Source: Cryptomeria japonica
Lineage: Eukaryota; Streptophyta; Pinopsida; Cupressales; Cupressaceae
Direction: 5' to 3'
DNA: 64,000 bases
Assembly: GCF_030272615.1 (NCBI RefSeq)
Contig: NC_081415.1
Location: 505,377,373 to 505,441,372, forward strand
Of this stretch, positions 1 through 12,059 are shown in pieces. The notes under the pieces are model-generated. The model worked only from the letters and a program-made list of their open reading frames with translations, ran no database searches and had not been told where the DNA came from. The position numbers were made by a program, and so were the translations under genes. How positions within the stretch are numbered: the stretch's first letter is position 1; each line of letters starts with the position of its first letter.

Positions 1-2346
1 AGGGTTTTGGAGGCAAGAATCAATTGGCAAAGTGTAAATCTTCAAATGGAACCATGAAACCTCATTACTACCATGTCTCAAACTATTTAGACCAAAATTA
101 AGTAGTTATGCACCCTCAAGGGGTTGGAGAACAAGAATTTACAAAAATGCTCATAGGGAGTGAGCAACGTTGACAACTTTTAAAACTTGATTTTTACAAG
201 CACAACATTTGCAAACAAAAACCAATTACATCCAACATGTAAACATGCCTATCATTTAGAAACAAAGAGAATATTGTTAGCCCTGCATACAAGCCTTAGG
301 TAATTACAAAAATGGATTATTTCATTGTCAAGCTAACTGTTGCTGCCCTTTTGTCTTTCACTGTTTTTTCTTTAGTTCACTGTGACCTGCACTTTCACTG
401 TCAGAACACTTCACAAAAGTCTATTTTTTGTGCTCCTTAAAAAGGATCAGACTTTGATGGCTTATTGTCCTTCATACCTGTCATTTTGAGGGAGAAGATT
501 ACATTTATAACTTCAAAGGGAAATGTAAAACTTAGTCCTATTTGACTGTGACAGCAAATTGGCATTACAATCTTGCCTCAAAGATCATTGATTGATCTTG
601 GCAACTTCAAACCCAAAGATAACATCAAAATCACTCCTTGTTCTTGTTCACAAGCAATTAGAAGGAGGTATAACAACCTTACAAGCTCCAATGCATGATG
701 GAGAGTGGGCTAATGAAAGGAAATTGACTCTAAAACAGTGACTCACTGTTTTGTACATTATTTTCACAACCTAAACTTGAAAACATTCTCCTCATGGCTT
801 AGAAAGCATCTTTTCCTTGGCATACAAACTTAATCATCAAGGCAAGTTTGTTCAACTTTTAAATGCACTTGCTATAGAAGAGCAAAGCATTAAATTTCTT
901 CAAGACCCTAGCTAAATGGCACACTTGCCTAGGGCTCAATGGCCACAAAACTCCTTACACCTGCATTCTTGAAAACAAAACATGTATTTACATAGTCTAC
1001 AAGTTGACCAACTAGTTCTTGGGAAGCCATGAGCATTTTAGGACTCCAAGAAGCCAAGTTGGTCAAGCATCCTTGCCAATTCCTAGACAAGGCAGTGAAA
1101 TTGTCAAATCAAACTAATTTTGCTACAAACTCAAAACTTGATAAAATCAATTGCCACCAAAGGGAAAAGTTTAAGAAAACATATTAGAATCAGAAAATGC
1201 AAGAATAGTATGGCCAAGTACAGCTGGTGTATGGGCTGTTGTTCACATGGAGCCAAAAACTAGAGAAAAACCAAACAAAACTAGTGTAAGTTTGCAAAAT
1301 GCTTCTTAAATTCGAATCATCAACCCTTACAATAGTTAAAACAGGAGATTAAATACCTCTCCAAGTTGGTTAACCTCCTGTAGGGATAGGTACATGTCCA
1401 AGGGCACTCAATTTTGACATTTTGATGCCTAAATGACAACTTTTGGTGCCTAGAAAATGCAAGATTGACCTCCAAAACTAACCATCACTTAAAAATACTT
1501 CTCATACCTAAAACCCAAGCATGGAACATGTCTAAAACCTTTTCAAAACAAAAACCACAAAAAAACTCATTTTTCCATCATTTTGCCAGGCAACACCAAA
1601 CTGGCAACTTTGAGCAAAAAGATGAAAACAAGAAACCAAAACCACACAATGAGTTCAAAACTCATCCAAACAACCTAGAACAACTTCAAAAACATCCTAG
1701 AAAACTTTCCAAATTAAAACCAACAAAAATCAAACCTGTGATGAAAATGAAACTAAGAATGAAGCTAGGTGCTCCTGCACCACTAACCAAATCCATGTTC
1801 CACTCTTGGCAAGAGATTTCATGATTGAGCTTGTCACTTTGATTTTCATCTTGTGTCCCAGGACTATACCTGTTCAGGGCTGCCCTGATCATCTTATATC
1901 TCGGCATGTCTTGGTTGGTGTATAATGGGGCATTGTTTTTCTGGTATGACGTGCTTGATGGTTTCTCTTGTATGATCCCACAGTCTCGCATTTACATCAT
2001 CATCGATGCTTGTGAACATGTGTACATAGAGATACCTATTGTTTGAGAGTCTACTCCATGCCTCAGATATTCAAAACATCCTGATTCTTATAATCAATGA
2101 TGTAGATAATCTATGGCAATATAAAAAATTAGGTTTGCTCTCCATATATGCACAACAAGAAATCCTATCCACTTCATTTCGTTCATCCATCTCAGAGGCT
2201 CCAATTCATTTATTCCCTCTTTCATCATTCTTCCTCATCTCATAAATGGGGCATCATGCTACTAATCCCTATTCTTTCCATCTACTATGTTTTACTCTTC
2301 TTTGATATAACATCACCTCATGACACTATATCAAAGAGGGGCAAAA
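1..2346 (+). mobile_element. 3' internal remnant of an LTR retrotransposon, non-coding
   Basis: No recognisable retrotransposon domain or host gene is readable here; the open frames are short and of biased composition. The segment is assigned to an LTR element only because its right end is a polypurine run (2333-2346, AAAGAGGGGCAAAA) touching a TG-starting LTR at 2347. That is the expected order of internal region, PPT and 3' LTR. The element's pol genes would lie off the left edge. An unrelated spacer cannot be excluded for the leftmost kilobase. Confidence 0.45.
2333..2346 (+). other. Polypurine tract of the LTR element at 2347
   Basis: The run AAAGAGGGGCAAAA directly precedes the LTR start TGTAGACACC. 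In LTR retrotransposons this tract primes plus-strand DNA synthesis and sits immediately 5' of the 3' LTR. Its exact abutment to a TG dinucleotide supports the call. Confidence 0.7.
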
Positions 2347-3410
2347 TGTAGACACCTAAAAATAATGTTTAATTAATTTAAGCCCGTCATCATAATTAAC
2401 CAATTTATTTGTGTTAATTCCCTTCTCCTTAAGGTTAATTAAATCAAATTTAATCAATCTTGTCACTATAGTCCAATAATTAATTTATCAAATAAATTAA
2501 TTATTTCCCTATTCTTCTAAAGTCAACCAAATCATCAAGTCTTCTAATTTCCTCTTAGTTAATTAATTTTAATTAATTAACTTAAATCACGTGATTCCTA
2601 CACTTTTCCTAATCCCCACTCAACCTAATTAATTCTTTCTTAATCGCATTTATCATTATTCTCCAATTTTATATTCCTCCACTCATGTCACATCACCTTT
2701 GATCCTTTCAAGGAAATTCAAATTCCTTGAATCTCCCCATGCATCCTCTTCCCAAGGAATTTTTAATTCCTTTATCCATTTAGTCTACCCACACATCCTT
2801 TATTTTGGAATTTTTAATTCCTCTCTCCTTTCCCCAAGGAATTTTATATTCCTTTTTATTCTCCCAATACACCTTGATCCATGTCTTCCATCCCAAATCA
2901 ATCTCAACCCTTCATACCAAAATCAATCTTGGCCCTCCATTGGCCTCCTCCAATCTATAAATTGGAGTCGCATTTCCTCACAAAACACTACATGGAATCT
3001 TCTTCTAATCTTATGCTACCCCTTTCTTCCTCTATCTCCTTCTATCATGTCCACACAATGCCCTCTTAATATCCAAATAATCCCTCATCCAAAACAAATC
3101 CTTTTTCATCCAAATCCATCTATTCCTCATCCATCATAATCCAAATCTAATCCTAATCCACCAATCTTGTTATGCATTTGGAGAGCATTTTGCATCCATC
3201 AAGAAGAGCATATCCAAACAAGTGGAGCACAAGGGCACCTCTACTTCATCAAGCTCAATCAGATGAATAAGAGAGACTCCTCTCTTGCAAGGTATTATCT
3301 AGTTAGCTTGTTGTTTTCATTTAGTTTTTATGCTTATTTGGATTTTTTAAATAACCTGCTAAACCTTGCATGAAAGTTTCCCTAGGTTCACATATCTATG
3401 AATATGTGTG
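2347..3410 (+). mobile_element. LTR (3' LTR by context), right end unresolved
   Basis: It begins TGTAGACACC right after a polypurine tract and continues as AT-rich sequence with repeated TTAATTAA blocks, as in the gypsy LTRs at 41199 and 49131. A TATA-like box (TATAAAT) lies at 2956-2962, in the position expected for the U3/R boundary. The terminal CA and target duplication cannot be fixed because the sequence runs into a large microsatellite. The end given is only where the simple repeat starts. Confidence 0.55.
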
Positions 3411-3435
3411 TGTCTACACACACACACACACACAC

Positions 3436-3486
<51 letters not shown>

Positions 3487-3560
3487 TGTATGTATATGTA
3501 TATGTATATGTATGTATATTTATGTATATGTATATGTATATGTATGTATATGTATATATG

Positions 3561-3591
<31 letters not shown>

Positions 3592-3698
3592 GTATATGTA
3601 TATATATGTATATGTATGTATATATATGTGTATATATGTATATGTATGTATGTATGTATGTATATGTATATGTATATATATGTATGTATGTATATGTG

Positions 3699-3778
<80 letters not shown>

Positions 3779-3919
3779 TGTGTGTATGTATATGTATCTA
3801 TAGGTATATATATGTATATGTATATGTATATATATGCATGTATGTATATATATATGTATCTATCTATATATATGTATGCATGTATATATATATGTATGTG
3901 TGTATGTATGTATGTATTT
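3411..3919. repeat. Compound microsatellite (CA)n-(TA)n-(TATG/TATATG)n-(TG)n
   Basis: About 20 bp of CA repeats (3415-3435) is followed by a TA run (3436-3482), then ~220 bp of interleaved TATG and TATATG units. A TG run of about 36 dinucleotides spans roughly 3705-3776, followed by more TATG/TATATG. The whole tract alternates purine and pyrimidine. It yields several long open frames made only of Y, V, C, I and M; these are by-products of a repeat without stop codons and are not genes. Confidence 0.97.
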
Positions 3920-5715
3920 TTTAAGATCTTATTTTACCAAAGTATAATATGGCCTTTGTGTGAACCATATTAGCGAGTGTTATGTTTATAAGAGTCATGC
4001 TTAAATTAAGCACCACTTGCCATTCATTATCAGTGGGTTTTGTTTGAGTTGAATCTCACTCAAACATAGTAATATTGGCACCTATGATTAATATCAATAC
4101 CATCGTATTGGCTGGGCATTCATGGCATGCCTTGCAAATTTGAATGAGATTCATTCAAATTGAAATGGAACTTAAACCAAAATAAAGAAATTTGATTCTT
4201 TACAGAGAGTATAGGAGCCTTTGCTAATTGGAAGCATCATTATGATTATTTTATATTTTGGAATGAATGTGATATTGTTTTGCTTGCTTCATATGCTACT
4301 ATTTTTCAATAGGAAAAATTCTATACATGAATTAAAATAGCTTATATCATTTTATGCATGAATTAGGAAAGCTTGAATCATTCTAAACACGAATTAAGAA
4401 AGTTTATTCCTTACTATGCATGAATTAAGAAAGACTTCCTATTATTGCGTTGAAAGAAACTCCATTAAGGATAAGAAGGTAATGCATTATGTTCATTTGA
4501 TAGTCGTAGCTATAGAGCAGAGTTAAGTAAATAATTGGTAACCAACCCTATTAGAAATGGGTTCTTTAATTTCAATAATTTATGTAAAACCAATGAATTG
4601 ATATGTAAAAAAAGAAGCATATTGGAATTTGTTTTCTCTGCTCTTGAACATAATTATTGGGAACAAACCTAACCTACGCATGTAGAAGACTAAATAGGAA
4701 ATTTTAATTACTTCATGCTCGATAAAAGAAAAGTTATATATGTATATATACCTATAATCATAGCAGAGTTAGCACATTATAGTGAGTAGCACAACTTAGC
4801 TAAGACATGGAAGTTAATGAGTGCCTATCTATTTTCATGCATGTGCGTGTATATGAAGCATGAATAGGAATAATGTTTCAAACAAAACCAAGAGGGTTAC
4901 AAATTTTCTTTTTAAAAATAATAACAACAAGTTGTATACCTTTAACTAATTAAAGAAACTAGACCTTCAAACCTCAAGGTGAGCTAGAATACCCAGTCAT
5001 AATGATCAAGCGAAGCCCACTTAATAGAGAATTATTGTTTGTTTGTTTCATGCATCATTCATGTGTTGAAACTGGATACTAAATTGTAGAATGAGTGGTC
5101 ATCTCGAGGTTATTCATCCTCAAAAAGACCCTTAGTCACAAAGATTCAAGTTGTAGCCAAGTAGGGTGATGAACATTGACTTCATGCATTAGCATGATTG
5201 CAAATATATTAAAACCTTTGGCCAAGGTGATGGTCAATCTATGAGCATCAGTTAGTTTGTTAATCCAGTTATACAACCCAGTCAAAGGTCATACTAGTTA
5301 GGGATAGCCTATAATGTGTGATAGACTAGGAAATGTATATGATTAAACACGAGTCTCAGATGGCATGAGTTCAACTTCTAGTTACCTCCCTATGAAGGGT
5401 TAGGCCATTTCAGTTGGATACGGCACGAAGGACTAGTAAGTTCGTTGTTGGGAAGAAAAGTGCCTTGATGATACTTCCCCTCTCCAAATCATTGGTAAAG
5501 TTATGTTAAAGAACAAGATGCACTTCATGAAATACTGTAATCCTTGAATTTTTCTTTTTACTTAAATTGAAAGGTTTAATTTTTTTATGCACTAGAATAT
5601 ATTTTCCTTGAAAAGATTGTTGATCCATTCAAGGGTTAATGATTTCATTTTCTGTTATAAAAAAAAATTGATGCAAGTTTCTATTTCTTTGTCCTGTTTC
5701 AAAAAGTAGTAATTT
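3920..5715. other. Spacer, no gene seen
   Basis: AT-rich sequence without a supported coding region, RNA gene or clear element boundary. Part of it (about 4950-5500) resembles retrotransposon leader or LTR sequence in composition, but no PBS, polypurine tract or target duplication could be found. Confidence 0.5.
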
Positions 5716-7850
5716 TTAATTTGCATAGTAAGTGCATTTTACATCATCAATGAATTGAATGTTAATGAGATCCTCTGTGTTTGGGAGAGTAATACCTTTT
5801 ACTCTAGGAGACATTAAAGACTCCCTAAGGAGATAGTAAAGAGCATGTGAAGTCATAACAAATAAGGTTGGGGCAAGAGGGCATCCATGCCTAATAGATC
5901 TTTCAAGATTGAAAGGGTCTAATGGAGAACCATTGATATCAATTTGTGCCACTACATTTTTAAAAATATTTTTCACATAATGACAAAATATGGGAGGGAA
6001 CCTAAAATATTCAAGAGCCATGAGCAAATAGGCCTATTCCATCCTATCTTAGGCTTTTTCAAACTCTAGTAGGAACATTAGAACATTTTGGTTAGATGAC
6101 TTAGCCCAGCTCATGGATTCCTAGCTTGTGAGGATATTTTCTAGAATATATTTGCCTTTAATGAAATTAGTCTAGATTTTGGTCATAAACTTGGGTAGGA
6201 TGTCCACTAGTCTTAATTTGCAACATTTTTTTATAGAAATATTATAAGACAGGTTCAGTAATGTGATAGGGCACCAATTCTTGATATGTGTCTTTTTACC
6301 TTCTTTAGGGAGGAGTTTCATTACCCCTTTGTTGATCTGGGGTCCCAGATAACCCTTATCAATAGTTTACTTATACACTTGCATAAAGTCTTTACAAATC
6401 TAATCCATAATTTTTTTATAGAACTCAACTGGTAAGACATCAACACCTAGTGATTTATCATTGTTAAGAATATTGATGGCCTTCTTAATTTTCTCCATAG
6501 TAATGCCTTTGCTTAGATGCTACTATCTTCAGTGGAAATCTTCTCAGGAATGAGTTGCTTGCATAGGTTCCCAACCTCTTGGTAGCCAAGGTGATTACCC
6601 TCTGACTGAAACAAGTTCTTATAGAATGCAAGGAAAAGGCTCTTATTACCTTCCTGATCCTGAACCATCTTATCATATACCCATGCTTTATCAAAAAAAA
6701 TTCAAATGAATTCCTTATCTTTAAGAAATATGAAGAATTTTTTTGATCCCTTGTCTCCATTCTTTAGCTAGTTCAACTTGGCTCTAACTCTAAGGCCTGG
6801 GTTCTCTTGGCCTATAATCCCCTCAGTGAATTTTTTATCTTCATCATATCTTAATTTAGAATTAGATTTGGCAGGTTCATTCATAAGTTTTAACTCTGCA
6901 TTAAGTAATTCATCATTCAACTTATCTTCAATTTTCTTATTGTCCATCGCTCTTTTTTTAGTAATTGTTTGAAATACTTTTTTCATTCATTGACATTGAT
7001 GTTCTAGCTCTCAATTGCAGTCTTATCTTTAGACATCCATACAATTCTCATCTTGCAATAGATTGATGTATAATACAAATTTGTTGTTTCTACATTGAAC
7101 ATTATCATCATCTAATTTACTCAAGAGATTGTTGGTTTGAATAGGATAGTGATCAGAGAGGGTGTATGGATACACCTTGAATCCACAACCATCCTCAAAT
7201 TTGTCAAAGTTGAAGTGGTCCTTGTTTACATAAAACCTATCTAATCAATAGTAAATCATTTTCTTTCCTTGTTCAGAGTTACACTATGTATACCATATAA
7301 CATTACGATACTTTTTCTTCTTTTCTAAAGGACCAAAGAGATTCAATTTTGATTTCATTCTATACTAATAATAGGGTTCATTGCCTTCCCAATCCATTCT
7401 CAGTTCACCAATCTTATCTTCATGGTGCTCAGCCATGTTGAGATATTTCCCAATGATCCAAGGGATGTCCTCAAAGTTATAGAGCCAATTTCACAAAATA
7501 AGTGTATCCCTATGATCATTAAGGGCATAAACTGAAAAATAAAATGAAGTTCAATCCATCATTCTCTAGAATCACCCAAACTGCTCTATTGCATGGAGAG
7601 GAGCCACTTGCTTTGATGTGGGTAGTTTGCTTATTAGATATTAGTATTGAGGATCCACCTTTACCTCCTCATGGTTGGTAGAGAATTGAATTGAATCTTT
7701 CCAAATGCATTAAATACTGATATCAAAAGTAAAATTGATGGCTTTGACTTATTGTAACATAATAACATCTTTGCCTTTTATCATATTTAGTAATCTTCTT
7801 ACCACATATTTTCTATTAAGGATCTCCAACCCCCTAACATTCCAAGATGA
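5716..7850 (-). pseudogene. LINE ORF2 remnant: APE endonuclease and reverse transcriptase
   Basis: The N-terminal endonuclease start reads SWNVRGL (7827-7850). Internal APE landmarks follow: a degraded PWIIGKYLNM block (about 7440-7475), LDRFYVNKDHF, and the C-terminal SDHYPI motif (about 7146-7163). A charged linker (6768-6986) ends in a degraded form of the RSRAKW-type motif that precedes LINE RT domains. The RT part shows a GVMKLLPKEGKK-type block (about 6310-6340), the HGCPLAPTLF block, and FIDD in place of the usual FADD active site (about 5740-5760). The protein would nick target DNA and prime reverse transcription on it. Multiple stops make it a pseudogene. Confidence 0.85.
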
Positions 7851-8339
7851 TAATTAAAACTAATAGTTACAATTACTAAGAGGTGTCCATGGACTTCCTA
7901 AAGCTTTAAAAGAATTTAGGAAGAGTCTCTTCCTTATCATTCCTCTTTGACAGAGGAGATGATACTTACTTTGGTTTGTTTTTCCTTTTGTGTTGAGAGA
8001 TGTTGAACATACCATTACCAATGGGAATTATTTTCTTAGTGTTGACTTTTGGTGGGGTGGGGGATGAGCTAGCCCTAAGGAGTTGCTTCCTTCATGTAAT
8101 CTATACGCAAGGCCCTTTCCTCATGGCCTCTTTGAGATCCTCGATATTATTCTCATTACTATCTAGACTCTCATTGTCAAAACTTGGATCGGCAGTGATA
8201 GTAACAATCTTTCCAAAATTACAAATAATGCTTGCATATACCTCTACAAGTATATTTGACTCAACATTGGTAATATTGTCAAGTTTAGGTACAATTTTTG
8301 AATCTATCTAGATTGATCTTATTCTCATTCGCATCCAGA

Positions 8340-10185
8340 CTTAGTTCACTAGGATCCTGCAAAAACTTAATAGTCTAAGAAAGTTTAAAGGATAATAAAT
8401 ATTTAGGATCATTTTTAGTTGCCATCCACTTATTTTTAATGTGGAAAATAAATTTTCTTGATCCTTGTTTATACAAGTATTAGTTTCAGGAATGTTTTTA
8501 TCCACTTGGCAATCCTTCTTCCCAAGAGAAGATGAGCCTTTCAAATTATTAGGTTTTTGTAGTCTCCTAGTAGACTGATGTTTGTTTTCAATTTCTTGAA
8601 CAATGTTCTTCACAAAAGACTTTGCTTCACTTTAGCAGTTGACTTATTGGTGAAATTTGTATTTAATTTATAGTTTTCAATAATTTATAATCCAATATTG
8701 TCTTTGTTGGCTTCCATTTTCCTCTACAAAATATTTTCAGGAATCTTATTAATAGCAATTTGCTTTACAATTTTTCCTCCTAAGCTTACAAGGTTTGGAA
8801 AAGGCAACATTGTTATTAAAGGAGCCAGGATTGGCCTGGTGGGAAATAATATGATTATCAAAAATAATATTGAAAGTATAGAAAATAAAAGCAAGAGAGG
8901 GGTGAGCAATAGATAAAGGGGTAATAGGGGGTTAGTTTCAAAAGAAACTGGGTCAAAAGAACATGACATGATATACCTATCAAAGTGAATATCTAATTCT
9001 CTAGAAGAGGAGACAAGTTCAATCAGATTCGCCATTGGAGGGTTAGCTGAGGGAGGATGATTATCCACATTTGGCTCACCAATATTAGCAACATAAATCA
9101 TTTCATCAAACCTGACCGTATGGTCAAACTAGATATCATTACTCCCATTATTAATTATTGCAAGAGTAATGCTATGAAGCAATTTGTCACTCCCGACCAA
9201 ATGGTTTTTAGGGTTAGAGTTAATTGCCACATTTTTACCATTCACCAAAGGTGTAGTCCCACCTAGTTTTACATTAATTCCATTAGGATTATGAGTTGGA
9301 CAAGATTTGGTGAATTTATAAAGAATAATAGGGCAATGTTTCTAATGTTCTCTTCTTTACAACATAGGTAGCAAGCATTTAGGCTACCTAAAATTTCAAT
9401 CTCATAGGAAAAGGATGAAATCTCCAAGTCAAAGGTGACATGGTGTCTAGTATTTCTACCCCAAAAGTGAGAGAAATCAAAACACTAGCATCAAGATGTG
9501 GTCGAGTAACTTTGGCTTGGTCCAATCTAAGCACTTTACCTAGTGGGGAGAGGAATTGAGGAATAAAAACCCACAATAGTAGAGGCACATTATAAACAAT
9601 AAGCCTCCTAGGATGTTAGAGTGTTGAAACTTCTTCATTGATGGACTTAGGAGATCATCTCAAAGCCATAAACATGCAACTCCCTATGCGCCAATATTGT
9701 TTACTAACCACAACCTCTTGCATTTTAGCATCTTTAAAAAATACAATAAACAAATCTTTTTGTTTCATTCTGTAGAAAGAAATAAGGACACCCAATTTGT
9801 TTTCCCAAATACTTCTAATCTACTCATCTAGGAATATACTAGCAAGTATTTTATTATTATCCACAATAGAAAGAAAGATTACAATGTTTTCTAGTTTGGT
9901 TTTTTTATTATTCAACACTTTAACCATATCCAGATTTGGAGAAACGATAAGTCTTGAAGGTTTGTGAGGAGGGAGCTTACCTTGTCCTCCTCTCATATTT
10001 CAATTGTTTATCTCTTTAGAGTGGAAGTTTTTCATAAAATAAGCAGAGTCAAGGATTGAAATTGGTTTTTTTGCAGGCACATCTCTCAATGTCTTATTTC
10101 CTTCATTAATGTTTGGTGCCTTTTTAGGGCCAGTGGGCAGGTTCCCATCCATTAAGTGCAACACATGCTTGTAAAATAAAAACAT
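8340..10185 (-). pseudogene. LINE ORF1 remnant (gag-like, DUF4283/zinc-knuckle type)
   Basis: The best block is 9388-9588, where WVFIPQF, LGKVLRLDQ and a following DASVLISL-like stretch match the order seen in plant LINE ORF1 proteins (W.RLP..., IG..L..D, AR..VE.DL). Immediately downstream on the minus strand, around 9340-9375, a CYLC-x4-N-x4-A sequence looks like a zinc knuckle that has lost two ligands. Upstream, to 10185, frames fit the DUF4283 region but are broken. From about 8340 to 9100 only hydrophilic open fragments remain; they may be the ORF1 C-terminus. The protein would be the RNA-binding partner of the LINE. Confidence 0.65.
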
Positions 10186-10499
10186 AAATTAAATGACCTT
10201 TCATAGAGATGGATAAATATAACCAAGGTAATAATACATATCTATTGCTAAATAAATCATTCAACAAAAAGAAAAATGGTGTAAGCAAAAGAAGCGCTAG
10301 AGTAAGAAAATGTGCTTACTATGGTGGTACTTAAACCTTGGTGGAGGAGGCTTGGGCCTCCTCCAAAAACATTGAATGAACACACGTTCAACCTTCAAAC
10401 CCTCACATGCTACCCTTCTTGAGCAATTGGTCTCCATCATGCTCTAGATTAAAAAGATTGAGGAAGTGAGTTGCAACAATCATTTAATATATTGGGAAG

Positions 10500-11215
10500 T
10501 TTGGAATGAGAGGAACTACAAGATTTTCAAGGTATCTTTACTTTCTACTTGTAATCTCTCCTTTAATTTTTTATTTTATTTTTATTAAAGAGAACTTAAT
10601 TGCTAGGATTGCTAATGTTGCACAAGGAGGCACACAAGTTCATGTGTTTGATTATGAATGTCAAGTTGCTTTTAATTGGAAACTAACTTGGGATATTTGT
10701 ATCCCTATTAAAAAGGACAAACGGTATAGAGAGAATGTTTTTTGGAGGTACCCCATGAGGGATCAAATTAAAATCAACTTTGATGGGGCAACAAAGGGGA
10801 AAACAGGGCCTGCAAGAAGTGGAGTGTTAAGAGATCATAATGGTAGGTTTGTTTCAATAGTGGCACTCCCTTTAAGAATGCAAACAAACCAGTTTTCTTT
10901 TCCTACGCAACCTGCACTGGTTTGAAAATGGCTCAATCTAAAGGTTTCAATAAAGTTTGGATAGAGGGAGATTTACTATATATCATCGATTGCCTAAAGT
11001 AGATACAATGCTCGATTTGGACCATTGACGATTTGATTATAGATTGAATTTATATTATTAATTCCTTTGATGATAATTATATTACTTATATTTTCCAGGA
11101 TGGTAATTTTGTGGAAGGTTATTTTTCTAACCTAGGGGTCACTATGGGTTCTACTCATAGGTTGGAGTCCTAACAATCCCATACCCTTTGATGTTAAAGC
11201 AATTATTAATCATGA
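10500..11215 (+). pseudogene. RNase H domain (RVT_3 type) from the 3' end of a plant LINE
   Basis: A frame from about 10730 reads IKINFDGATKGKTGPARSG followed by VLRDHNGRF, the catalytic-Asp block of plant type-I RNase H domains. After a frame change, KVWIEGD (second catalytic Asp) and an IIDCLK block occur, then a terminal HRLES-like tail at about 11160. This domain normally closes plant LINE ORF2, after the RT. It is on the opposite strand to the LINE at 5716-10185, so it belongs to a different insertion. A host RNase H-like gene is less likely because there are stops and frame changes. Confidence 0.75.
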
Positions 11216-11469
11216 AACTATTGAATGTTAAGGTGGAAACTCCTTGTGTTTGCATTATGAACCCTTGTCATTTCGTTTTCAGTTTCACATGGATTCTAGA
11301 TGTGGTTTTGAGCCTTTCTTTGTCTTGGTCAACTATCCTTTGTTTCATTCCACTACACGTTCTAATTATTGTGGTCTTCCCTTGACTATGATTGACACAT
11401 GCTTTGTTTCTTTGCATAACAAGACAATGGGAGGCAATAGAAGTCATTAGGAGGAAAGCCCTTGTCACA

Positions 11470-12059
11470 AATAGAAGAGAAATTCCTTGGTTTGGGACAA
11501 ATTGAATGAGGGTCGATTAACTCCATTTATGGAGAAGCTTCATGGTGTTGACCCCAAAGCAATTAGGGCTTTTGTAAAAGAGTGGAAAAATAAGATTGTG
11601 AATATTTTTAAAATGGAATTGGAAATCACAAAGGATTTCATAGCTCAAATCATTGTATTACCATATGAAGGAAAGAGGATACTCAAGGACTATAAAGCCT
11701 CTCAAACAACCATGAACAAATTCTTAAAAAAGGGGGAGAAATATATACTTGCAAAGCTATCTTCTAGTGGTTATGATAGAAATTCCATCAAACCCTTCTA
11801 AGCCAATTTTGCAAAGTCTATTATGAGATACTTCACTCTTGATAGAAGATTTACAGGTTTATTTGGCTATAGTTTTATCTTATTAAATCATTTCCATCAC
11901 AAGGAATTTTTTTTGCTTTATTTTTATTTAGTGTCTTCTCTCAAAGTTGGGATTAGCGATCATAAAAACAATTCTAGGTTTTTTATTTTACATGAGGGTT
12001 TAATTTTGTTGATAAAGGAACTTGCAAAATCTATCTTTGTGCTAGTTGAGCCTAACTAG
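11470..12059 (+). pseudogene. Unrecognised ~190-codon ORF with one internal stop
   Basis: One frame runs from a WDKLNEGRLTPF start to a stop at 12057-12059, broken only by a TAA at 11799-11801. It has the character of a folded domain: FVKEWKNKIVNIF, then LEITKDFI, then LPYEGKRI, then FAKSIMRYFTLDRRFTGLFG and a hydrophobic FFLLYFYLVSSL stretch. I cannot name the family. The ITK..I...-LP.EG pattern is reminiscent of accessory domains found in plant retrotransposons, but that is an impression, not a match. A similar pattern (FKITKNSIRVVTGL) occurs in the element at 33-36 kb. Confidence 0.5.

Larger units (their letters stand above)
5716..10185 (-). mobile_element. Decayed LINE (non-LTR retrotransposon), truncated after the RT active site
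   Basis: Read on the minus strand, remnants appear in the usual plant L1-type order: a gag-like ORF1 (10185 to about 9360), an AP-type endonuclease (7850 to about 7100), and a reverse transcriptase (about 6480 to 5716). All frames carry stops and shifts. Nothing resembling the RT C-terminus or a terminal RNase H follows the RT active site toward lower coordinates, so the 3' part is missing. No poly-A tail or target duplication was found. Confidence 0.85.

Noticed and set aside
1465-1991. Overlapping 119- and 101-codon frames on opposite strands
   Set aside because: Biased composition (Lys/Pro/Gln-rich), no domain, and the two strands are mirror open frames in AT-rich sequence.
2699-3139. 146-codon plus-strand frame
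   Set aside because: Lies inside an LTR across its TATA box; Pro/Ser/Ile-rich translation of pyrimidine-rich sequence.
3370-3973. Open frames of 184, 191 and 105 codons over the microsatellite
   Set aside because: They consist of Y, V, C, I and M from TATG/TG repeats; open only because the repeat has no stop codons.
4950-5500. Possible retrotransposon leader resembling that of E1/E2
   Set aside because: Only a general similarity in style; no PBS, no shared hairpin block and no LTR boundary could be shown.
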